From positions 1-44,098 of the forward strand of contig CAYPLH010000031.1 in NCBI GenBank assembly GCA_964411505.1: a stretch of DNA of 44,098 bases, in the 5' to 3' direction. The DNA is from CAYPLH01 sp964411505. Its GTDB lineage: Bacteria; Bacillota; Clostridia; CAYPLH01; DUMO01. Of this stretch, positions 31,458-38,998 are shown in pieces. The notes beneath the pieces are model-generated. The model was not told the DNA's origin. It did no database searches and was given only the letters and a program-made list of their open reading frames with translations. Both the position numbers and the translations under genes were made by a program. How positions within the stretch are numbered: the first letter of the stretch is position 1; each line of letters begins with the position of its first letter.

Positions 31458-33611
31458 TCACATTTGCTTCATACTCATTGAGATCCTATTTCTGGCTGCA
31501 TCGACATCCAAAATCCTGACCTTGACTATATCCCCCACCGCAACCACATCCATTGGACTTTTTACAAAACTGTCACTAAGCTCAGAAATATGTACAAGTC
31601 CATCCTGATGCACTCCAATATCAATAAAAGCACCAAAACTTGCTACATTTCTCACTGTTCCCATAAGAATCATATCTGGCTTTAAATCTTCTATACGAAG
31701 TATATCACCTCTAAGCAAAGGTTTGGGCAGTTCATCCCTTGGATCTCTTCCCGGTTTCAGTAGTTCGGTAACGATATCCAAAAGTGTAGGTATACCAATA
31801 CCCACTTGGGTAGCAATCTTTTCAACTCCTACTTTTTTTACCTCTTCCTTTAAACTCTTGAGATTTCTACCCTTTACATCAGAAAGTGAATGTCCTGTTA
31901 TATCTAACACTTTTAGTGCAGAATTATAGGATTCCGGATGCACTGAAGAATTATCAAAAATAACGTTTCCACCTGGAATTCTTAAAAAACCTGCGCACTG
32001 CTGAAACGTTTTAGCACCAAGTTTAGATACATTCTTGATGTTTTCTCTATTTTTAAAGCCTCCGTTATCTTCACGATATTTTATAATGTTTTTTGCAATT
32101 GTATTGCTAATTCCTGATACGTACGAAAGAAGTGAAGCAGAAGCAGTATTTATATCAACTCCAACTGCGTTTACAGCATCTTCAACAACAGCTCTTAAGC
32201 TTTCACTAAGCTTTTTTTGATTCATATCATGCTGATACTGACCTACACCTATAGAACGAGGGTCTATCTTAACAAGCTCTGCCAATGGATCTTGAAGTCT
32301 TCTAGCGATTGATATCGCACTTCTTAGCGCTACGTCAAATTCAGGAAATTCCTCTGCGCCCAATGAAGAAGCAGAATAAACAGATGCGCCTGCTTCACTG
32401 ACCACCATATAGTAAACTTTTCTATCTAATTCCTTTAGCACCTCAACTATAAAAATCTCAGACTCCCTAGATGCCGTGCCATTCCCTATAGATACTATAT
32501 CAACACTGTGCTTTTGAATAAGTTTTTTTACAGTACTTTTAGCTTCCTCTACCTTATTCTGTGGAGGTGTCGGATAGATTACCGTAGTGTCAAGAACTCT
32601 ACCTATTGCATCCACTACTGCAAGCTTACATCCTGTTCTGTATGCAGGATCAAGACCTAGTACAACCTTACCTTTAACCGGAGGCTGCATAAGCAAGTTT
32701 TTTAAATTAACAGCAAATACATCCATAGCCTTTTCTTGCGCTTTTTCAGTAAGTTCATTACGCACTTCTCTTTCTATAGAAGGAAAAATCAGTCGTTTGT
32801 AAGCATCTTCAACAGCGGCTTCTATGTAATTTGAGCACTGCGTATTTGTTTTTAAAGCAATGTCATCCTTTATAAATCTTATTGCTTTTTCATCCAAACC
32901 TTCTAGCTTAACCTGTAAAAAGCCTTCTTTCTCGCCTCTGTTTATAGCCAGAACTCTATGTCCAGCTATCTTAGAAACCGGCTCTTTATAATCATAGTAC
33001 ATCCGGTATACAGAATCATCATCTACTTTGGCGCATGTGAACAGCATCCCTTCCCTCATGAAAAAGTCGCGGATGTGCTTTCTATAGTTGGCATTATCTG
33101 ATACATTTTCAGCGATTATATCGCTAGCTCCTGCAATGGCATCTGCTAGACTATTTACGCCCTTTTCTTCGTCAATAAAACCCTTAGCGTATTCATCAAC
33201 ATTTACATTTTCATCTTTATGTAAGAGAATAAAAGTTGCCAGCTGTTCTAGACCTTTTTCTTTTGCAATAAGTGCTCGGGTTCTTCTCTTCGGACGGTAT
33301 GGACGATAAATGTCTTCAATTTCCTGAAGTACAGACGCTTTTTCCAAGGATGCTTTAACCTCACAAGTTAGCTTTCCTTGTTCGTCAATGAATCGTAAAA
33401 CCTCATTTTTTCGTGCTTCAAGTGCTCTTAAGTATTCCAGTCGCTCATAAAAAGCTCTTAGCACTTGATCATCCATCTCGCCAGTCATTTCTTTTCTGTA
33501 GCGAGCTATAAAAGGTATCGTATTACCATCATCAATAAGGCTTATTACATTGCTTACCTGAAATGGTTTGAGATTAAACTCCTTTATTAATTGTCTGTTT
33601 ATATTAGTCAC
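31458..33611 (-). CDS. tex: Tex family RNA-binding protein
   Basis: Tex is a conserved cytoplasmic protein that binds nucleic acid and affects transcription; the exact mechanism is unsettled. The 717-residue length is normal. In order: N-terminal helical part with RYRKEMTGEMDDQVLR (about 36-51), the YqgF/RNase H-like domain around GLDPAYRTGCKLAVVD (about 320), a helix-hairpin-helix region (VGVDINTASASLLSYVSGI, about 495-513), and a C-terminal S1 domain (GTVRNVASFGAFIDIGVHQDGLVHISELSD, about 645-674). The start is GTG with GGAGG upstream. It is 30 bases downstream of the PIN-TRAM gene, probably cotranscribed. Confidence 0.96.
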   Translation of the reverse strand: MTNINRQLIKEFNLKPFQVSNVISLIDDGNTIPFIARYRKEMTGEMDDQVLRAFYERLEYLRALEARKNEVLRFIDEQGKLTCEVKASLEKASVLQEIEDIYRPYRPKRRTRALIAKEKGLEQLATFILLHKDENVNVDEYAKGFIDEEKGVNSLADAIAGASDIIAENVSDNANYRKHIRDFFMREGMLFTCAKVDDDSVYRMYYDYKEPVSKIAGHRVLAINRGEKEGFLQVKLEGLDEKAIRFIKDDIALKTNTQCSNYIEAAVEDAYKRLIFPSIEREVRNELTEKAQEKAMDVFAVNLKNLLMQPPVKGKVVLGLDPAYRTGCKLAVVDAIGRVLDTTVIYPTPPQNKVEEAKSTVKKLIQKHSVDIVSIGNGTASRESEIFIVEVLKELDRKVYYMVVSEAGASVYSASSLGAEEFPEFDVALRSAISIARRLQDPLAELVKIDPRSIGVGQYQHDMNQKKLSESLRAVVEDAVNAVGVDINTASASLLSYVSGISNTIAKNIIKYREDNGGFKNRENIKNVSKLGAKTFQQCAGFLRIPGGNVIFDNSSVHPESYNSALKVLDITGHSLSDVKGRNLKSLKEEVKKVGVEKIATQVGIGIPTLLDIVTELLKPGRDPRDELPKPLLRGDILRIEDLKPDMILMGTVRNVASFGAFIDIGVHQDGLVHISELSDSFVKSPMDVVAVGDIVKVRILDVDAARNRISMSMKQM

Positions 33612-33641
33612 GCTTTTCCTCCAAAAGTATTACAAAATTAG

Positions 33642-34730
33642 TTATTCCACACAGTCTACTGCATTAACTAAGTTTTTCGATTTTGCAAAAATCATTCTAC
33701 CTGCAGCAGTTTGAAGAACACTGGTTACAGTAACCTCCACCAATTCTCCCATATGCTTTTTACCTCCGTCAACCACAATCATTGTACCATCATCAAGATA
33801 GCCTACACCCTGTCCATTCTCTTTACCATCCTTTATTACCTGCACTCTCATATTTTCTCCGGGTAAAGCTATTGGTTTTAATGCATTTGAAAGCTCATTA
33901 ATATTAAGAACTGGAACATTTTGTATCTTTGCCACCTTGTTAAGGTTATAATCATTCGTAATCACCTCTGCATGCAGTTTTTTCGCTGCACTCAAGAGCT
34001 TTATATCTACTTCAGCTTCCTCAGGAATTTCAACTTTTTCAATTCGCACAGGCAAACCCAAATCCTTCTGCAGTATGTCCAGAACATCCAGTCCACGTCT
34101 TCCTCTGTTTCTTCTTAAAGGATCCTCCGAGTCAGCAATATGCCTTAGCTCATCAAGTATAAAATCAGGTATAACAAGTTCGCCTTCTAAAAACCCGGAT
34201 CTGCATATATCCACTATTCGACCGTCAATTATTACACTTGTGTCCAATACTTTAGGTAGCAGGTTACCTTTAACTTTAAAGTATCCTCTTTTTTCAAGAA
34301 ATATTTCAATAAGATCTTCGTTCTTTTTACTTACTATTATTCTCATTCCAATACAGCCAAATAACACATTGACAAATATCGCAACAGGTACGCCGATTAT
34401 ATCTATTTTGTTAATTGGAATTGCTATAAGATTTGCAACTATCAGTCCGACAATAAGACCAATAGCGCTAAGCACCAGTTCAACCAATGTTAACTTTTGA
34501 ATACTGGTTTCGATTGAATCAAGCAATTTCAGCACTAAATTAATTATTTTACTACTGGCTGAATAGAATGTCAATGCTAGCAAAATAGAAATGAAAACAA
34601 ATATAAAAAACCTTAGTTCACTAGAAATAAAAGGATTCCAGTAAACAAATAGTGTTTTTGTCAGAGTATAACCGGTAACTGCACCAACCAAAGAAAAAGA
34701 TACTTTAATCACATTATTCAACACAGTCAT
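33642..34730 (-). CDS. PIN-TRAM membrane protein (YacL-like)
   Basis: The protein has about 362 residues. The N-terminal third is hydrophobic with four membrane segments (about 5-30, 38-58, 82-110, 115-135). It is followed by a PIN-like ribonuclease domain (VLDTSVIIDGRIVDI ... FILDELRHIADSEDPLRRNRGRRGLD, about 160-225, with the conserved acidic residues) and a C-terminal TRAM RNA-binding domain (PGENMRVQVIKDGKE...GYLDDGTMIVV). B. subtilis YacL, which follows disA, has the same architecture. The frame opens at GTG 34736, but ATG 34730 with GGGGTG upstream is more likely. It lies between the carD-like gene (68-base gap) and tex. Confidence 0.9.
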   Translation of the reverse strand: MTVLNNVIKVSFSLVGAVTGYTLTKTLFVYWNPFISSELRFFIFVFISILLALTFYSASSKIINLVLKLLDSIETSIQKLTLVELVLSAIGLIVGLIVANLIAIPINKIDIIGVPVAIFVNVLFGCIGMRIIVSKKNEDLIEIFLEKRGYFKVKGNLLPKVLDTSVIIDGRIVDICRSGFLEGELVIPDFILDELRHIADSEDPLRRNRGRRGLDVLDILQKDLGLPVRIEKVEIPEEAEVDIKLLSAAKKLHAEVITNDYNLNKVAKIQNVPVLNINELSNALKPIALPGENMRVQVIKDGKENGQGVGYLDDGTMIVVDGGKKHMGELVEVTVTSVLQTAAGRMIFAKSKNLVNAVDCVE

Positions 34731-34798
34731 TAACACCCCAAAATTTGCTGAAAATCAGCAAATAGCAAACTTATAGTTTGGCTAAATATCCACAATTA

Positions 34799-35278
34799 CT
34801 ATATTCCCAAACACTCATTAATTGAATCTTCTACTTCATCTTGTGTCAGATCTTTTGCCAGCACAAGCTCACTTATCAGAATTTGCTTTGCATTGTTCAA
34901 CATTTTTCTTTCGCCTGTGGACAAACCTTTTTCATTTTCACGCAACATTAGCGATCTTACAACATCGGCAACTTCATAAATGTCCCCGCTTTTGATTTTT
35001 GTCATATTTTCACGGTAACGTTTACTCCAGTTGCTGTTGGCATGATCCTCGCGATCCTTAAAAACTAAAAGTACTTTTTCAACATCATCATCTTTTATAA
35101 CTTCTCTAATCCCAATATCATCAACATTATCAATAGGGATCATAACTTTCATATCACCAATGGGCATTTTTAATATATAATATTTCTGTTTTTGTCCCAA
35201 TATTTCCCGTTCCTCAATTGATTCAATAACCCCCGCGCCATGCATTGGATATACAATTTTGTCTCCTACATTAAACAT
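34799..35278 (-). CDS. CarD-like transcription regulator
   Basis: The protein has 159 residues. The N-terminal RNA-polymerase-interaction module (FNVGDKIVYPMHGAGVIESIEEREILGQ, about 2-29) is the CarD/CdnL/TRCF type, and the rest is helical. CarD-like proteins bind the beta subunit and influence promoter opening. The frame opens at TTG 35290, but ATG 35278 has a perfect GGAGG six bases upstream. It follows radA at a distance of 500 bases with two strong promoters of its own, and precedes the PIN-TRAM gene. Confidence 0.9.
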   Translation of the reverse strand: MFNVGDKIVYPMHGAGVIESIEEREILGQKQKYYILKMPIGDMKVMIPIDNVDDIGIREVIKDDDVEKVLLVFKDREDHANSNWSKRYRENMTKIKSGDIYEVADVVRSLMLRENEKGLSTGERKMLNNAKQILISELVLAKDLTQDEVEDSINECLGI

Positions 35279-35588
35279 AATAACCTCCAAAACTTAAGTA
35301 AAAACTGACAATCAACAGCTTACTCTACACTTGTCTTTTTAAGGATAAGTTTTTACTTTACATTTAACCATAAAATAACAGTTTAGTTTATGGTAACAAA
35401 ATAAAAATCTATTTTACAGCTAAGGTATAGCGATTCCCCCCAAGAAAACAACTTCCACCCCAAAAAAATCAAGTAACAGTCGAATTGTCAGGTTGGTGCC
35501 TTGACTTGTAATCCTCATTTTAGCTAGTATAGCAAATCAGACAAAACCACTTAGTGCCCCTGTAAAATATCTTTTATCAATAAATATA
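35279..35588. other. Long leader of the carD-like gene
   Basis: Transcripts from the two upstream promoters would carry about 300-345 bases of untranslated leader. I see AT-rich sequence with short C and A runs (for example CCCCCCAAG near 35436, and CCCCAAAAAAATC), but no known riboswitch or terminator. Confidence 0.4.
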
Positions 35589-35617
35589 AGTATACTACAA
35601 ACGCCAAGCAATGTCAA
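35589..35617 (-). promoter_or_regulatory. carD promoter P2
   Basis: Perfect TTGACA (35612-35617), 17-base spacer, TATACT (35589-35594) on the minus strand. Confidence 0.8.
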
Positions 35618-35625
35618 AAGAGTTA

Positions 35626-35654
35626 ATTCTAACACTGTCAACCTATTCTGTCAA
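35626..35654 (-). promoter_or_regulatory. carD promoter P1
   Basis: Perfect TTGACA (35649-35654), 17-base spacer, TAGAAT (35626-35631) on the minus strand, 37 bases upstream of P2. Confidence 0.75.
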
Positions 35655-35796
35655 CTGCTTTTTTGCTACCTCTCAATAGGTATTTTTTCCCAACTATCAA
35701 TAGGTATAAATTGTAACATTAACTGCCATGCATTTTATGGTAATTATCCTGATACTGTATATTGCTAGGTGCTTAGCTGGAGGATGTCAGTTTTTG

Positions 35797-37152
35797 TTAT
35801 ATCAATTTTTCTAAAGCTTGGTAAACATTTGCAACAGCTTCTATTTTTGTATCGCTTGATTTAAGCTGATCAATTATTTTTGTGTTACCTTCAGGTATGA
35901 TACATTGCTTAAAGCCAATTCTCATCGCTTCCATAACCCTTTTGTCAATGTGGTTTACAGCTCTGATTTCTCCTGTTAGCCCCACTTCACCAATCAGGAC
36001 AGCATCTGATGAAACAGGTTTATTCTTGAAGCTTGATGCAATCGCCATTACAATACCAAGATCGCATGCAGGCTCATCTACTTTCATCCCACCAGCAACA
36101 TTTACATAAGCGTCATAACTATGTAGCTGCATTCCAACCCTTTTCTCAAGTACAGCCATAAGAAGTGTAACTCTGTTATAATCAACACCTGTAGCCATTC
36201 TGCGCGGCATACCAAAGCTTGTTGGGCACACTAGCGCTTGAACTTCAATAAGCACTGGTCTTGTTCCTTCCAAACACGCAACCGCTACTGAACCTGGCAC
36301 ATTCTCAGGCCTGCCAGATAGCATCATTTCAGAAGGGTTCTTGACTTCTTTTAAGCCCGCTCCTGACATTTCAAAAATTCCTATTTCATTTGTCGACCCA
36401 AATCTGTTCTTTACTGCGCGTAGTATTCTATAACTCAAATGCCTTTCACCTTCAAAGTACAAAACAGTATCAACCATATGTTCAAGTACCCTAGGACCTG
36501 CTAAGGTGCCTTCCTTTGTCACATGTCCAACAATTATTACAGTAATGCCAAGACCTTTAGAAATTTTCATCAGCTCTACGGTAACTGCCCTAACCTGACT
36601 GACACTGCCTGGAGCCGAACTTATCTGATCCGAGAACATAGTTTGAACAGAATCGATTATAACAAGTTCAGGTTTCTTTTGCTCAATAACTTCTTTTATA
36701 GAAGAAATATCTGTTTCTGAAAGTAATAAAATCCTTCCACTCTTAATATCAAGCCTGTCAGCCCTTAGCTTTATCTGCTTTGCAGATTCTTCGCCTGATA
36801 CATACAAAATATAAGAATTAATGTCTGCTTGACCACAAACCTGCATAAGTAAAGTAGATTTTCCTATGCCCGGATCTCCACCAACAAGTACCAGTGAACC
36901 TCTTACCATACCGCCCCCTAGCACCCTGTCCAGCTCATTAATTCCGGTAGTGTACCGCTCTTCATTATCAATCATTACATCTTCAATCAACACAGGAGCC
37001 AAAACAGACTTCGCCACACGCACATCAGGTTTCCTATCAACAATCTCCTCAACAAATGAATTCCAAGAATTGCACGCAGGACATTTTCCCAGCCAACCTC
37101 TTGTTTCGTACCCGCACTCCTGACACAAAAAAATTGTTTTTAACTTAGCCAT
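35797..37152 (-). CDS. radA: RadA/Sms DNA repair ATPase
   Basis: RadA is a RecA-like DNA-dependent ATPase and helicase active in recombination intermediates. The 451-residue protein has the N-terminal C4 zinc finger (CQECG...CPACN, about 9-26), the Walker A GGDPGIGKST (about 88-97), the RadA motif KNRFGS (about 245-250) and a C-terminal Lon-protease-like domain (from about 285) with the typical CPTSFGMPRR and LIGEVGLTGEIR segments. The frame opens at TTG 37155; ATG 37152 has GAGG seven bases upstream. It is in the usual neighbourhood of clpC, but separated from it by an inverted glycosyltransferase gene. disA, which commonly follows radA, is absent here. Confidence 0.97.
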   Translation of the reverse strand: MAKLKTIFLCQECGYETRGWLGKCPACNSWNSFVEEIVDRKPDVRVAKSVLAPVLIEDVMIDNEERYTTGINELDRVLGGGMVRGSLVLVGGDPGIGKSTLLMQVCGQADINSYILYVSGEESAKQIKLRADRLDIKSGRILLLSETDISSIKEVIEQKKPELVIIDSVQTMFSDQISSAPGSVSQVRAVTVELMKISKGLGITVIIVGHVTKEGTLAGPRVLEHMVDTVLYFEGERHLSYRILRAVKNRFGSTNEIGIFEMSGAGLKEVKNPSEMMLSGRPENVPGSVAVACLEGTRPVLIEVQALVCPTSFGMPRRMATGVDYNRVTLLMAVLEKRVGMQLHSYDAYVNVAGGMKVDEPACDLGIVMAIASSFKNKPVSSDAVLIGEVGLTGEIRAVNHIDKRVMEAMRIGFKQCIIPEGNTKIIDQLKSSDTKIEAVANVYQALEKLI

Positions 37153-37588
37153 CAATCTACCTCACTAAAAGCCTCTTTTATAAACTATTAAAAACTAACC
37201 TCTTATAATAATTCAACAACTTGTTAATATTTCCTCTTTTATATAGTAAAGTTCAATCCGCTTTTTCACACATGAAACAAGTGAAAGCTCCAAATTCTAT
37301 CATTTCCATCAATTAATAAATATTTTTGTTCATAAAGTGCAAAATAAATAAAGTTATTTAAAAATTGTGAGATAAGTTAGGCTTTTTTGGCAAAAATATA
37401 ACAAGGCATATATTTTTTATTTTTATAAGTAATGAGCACAAAATGCAGTTTTTTTAAAGGCGAGAAGGATGCACACCTTTAAAAAATTGGCTATCAACTT
37501 ACTTTCGCCTATTGGGTCGGTTTGTTCTAATTGTGTATGGCATTGCTTTTAAGTGTAATTACATAATAAAATTTTCCGGAGGGTTATA
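37153..37588. other. Divergent intergenic region between radA and the glycosyltransferase
   Basis: The region is AT-rich. Toward the glycosyltransferase there is an 11-bp stem (TTTTTTAAAGG at 37450-37460 with 37476-37486). An alternative stem AGGCGA/TCGCCT (37458-37463 and 37505-37510) competes with the first for the same bases. I see no clear sigma-A promoter. Confidence 0.45.
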
Positions 37589-38854
37589 ATGCAATTTAGA
37601 GAAATTGTATATCAGGTAAGCCGAACAATACAACTTTTTATTTTATTAGGAGGATTTTACCTGCTTATTATATCAATCTTAGGTTTTATCGCTGGACTTC
37701 GAAAAAAAGAAAAAAAATACCCCCCTCAAAAACGCTTTGCGCTTATAGTTGCTGCCCATAATGAAGAGGTTGTTATCGCTCATATTGTAGAAAGCTTAAA
37801 AAAGCAAGACTACCCAGATGACCTTTACAATATATTTGTTATTGCAGACAATTGTAGTGACAGCACCGCCGAATTTGCACAAAATCATGGTGCTATCGTG
37901 TTTGAACGCACTGATCAAAAAAATAGAGGCAAAGGATATGCCCTTGAATGGATGTTTGAAAAAATCTTTTTAATGGATATACTTTATGATGCAGTATGTA
38001 TATTTGATGCTGACAATCTAGTTTCATCCGGCTTTTTGCATGAAATGAACAATCACCTTTGCAGCGGACGCGAAGTAGTGCAGGGGTACCTTGACAGTAA
38101 AAACCCATTTGATTCATGGATAACATGTTCCTATTCAATTGCTTTTTGGCTGTCGAATTATCTTTACCAGCTTCCAAGATATACTCTTGGATTAAGCTGC
38201 GGACTTTGTGGTACAGGCTTTTGTGTAACACTGGAAGTATTAAAAAAAATTGGCTGGGGTGCAACGTGCCTTACAGAAGACCTTGAATTTACGATGAAGC
38301 TTGCTTTAAATAACATAAAAATATCGTTTGCTCAGGACGCTATTGTATACGACGAAAAACCTATTACTCTCCGTCAGTCATGGAACCAAAGAAGGCGCTG
38401 GATGCAAGGTCACGCTGATTGTATTAGTAGATTTGCAAAAGCTCTGTTTAAAAAGGCTTTTAATGAAGGTAATCTAATCGCCTTTGACTGTGGCGTGTAT
38501 TTGTTCCAACCTGTCCGTTTTATGTTTATGGGACTGCTCACTGTTATGATGTGGGTTCAAAGTGTCTATCCCGATGCACCCTTTTTTAACCTAAGGAACA
38601 TATTCTCTATTGATGTTTGGTTCGTATTCGTAACTCTCCAATTTTTATTTGGCCCCTTTATTGTTTTGATTGCTAAAAAACTAAACCTTAGGGTGTTTAT
38701 AGGTTTTCTAATATATCCGATATATTGTCTCACATGGGTTCCTATTACAATACAAGGCTTCATAAGGAGAAATGAAAAATCATGGTGTCATACAGTGCAT
38801 ACTAGAAAGATAAGCATCAATGACTTGGAAGAAAATTTAAGGAAAACATCATAA
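37589..38854 (+). CDS. Membrane family 2 glycosyltransferase
   Basis: The 421-residue inverting family GT2 enzyme transfers sugar, probably for an extracellular polysaccharide, as in cellulose- or hyaluronan-synthase relatives. It shows an N-terminal membrane segment (about 14-36), the nucleotide-sugar part (AAHNEE at 55-60, ADNCSDST at about 86-93), the metal-binding DAD (140-142), the catalytic-base motif TED (229-231) and the QRRRW motif (267-271) that marks processive synthases. Three C-terminal membrane segments follow (about 308-325, 345-370, 375-395). GGAGGG precedes the ATG. It is the only plus-strand gene among minus-strand genes here. No other polysaccharide genes are adjacent, so the product cannot be named. 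Confidence 0.88.
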   Translation: MQFREIVYQVSRTIQLFILLGGFYLLIISILGFIAGLRKKEKKYPPQKRFALIVAAHNEEVVIAHIVESLKKQDYPDDLYNIFVIADNCSDSTAEFAQNHGAIVFERTDQKNRGKGYALEWMFEKIFLMDILYDAVCIFDADNLVSSGFLHEMNNHLCSGREVVQGYLDSKNPFDSWITCSYSIAFWLSNYLYQLPRYTLGLSCGLCGTGFCVTLEVLKKIGWGATCLTEDLEFTMKLALNNIKISFAQDAIVYDEKPITLRQSWNQRRRWMQGHADCISRFAKALFKKAFNEGNLIAFDCGVYLFQPVRFMFMGLLTVMMWVQSVYPDAPFFNLRNIFSIDVWFVFVTLQFLFGPFIVLIAKKLNLRVFIGFLIYPIYCLTWVPITIQGFIRRNEKSWCHTVHTRKISINDLEENLRKTS

Positions 38855-38885
38855 AAGGAAGCGAGTGTGCGGTTTCCTCGCTTCC
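38853..38885 (-). terminator. Bidirectional terminator of clpC operon and glycosyltransferase
   Basis: GGAAGCGAG/CTCGCTTCC stem (38857-38865 and 38877-38885). On the minus strand TTTT follows, so it ends the ctsR-clpC operon; on the plus strand the T run is weaker (TTGTT). Confidence 0.8.
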
Positions 38886-38998
38886 TTGTTCTGGAATATT
38901 GAATTTTGCCCACCAGCACGACAAAAGGTCTTATGTTTTCATTATTTCTTGGCTAGACCAAATATTCTTAGTGAAAATGGGTTAATCCACCCATTCAC

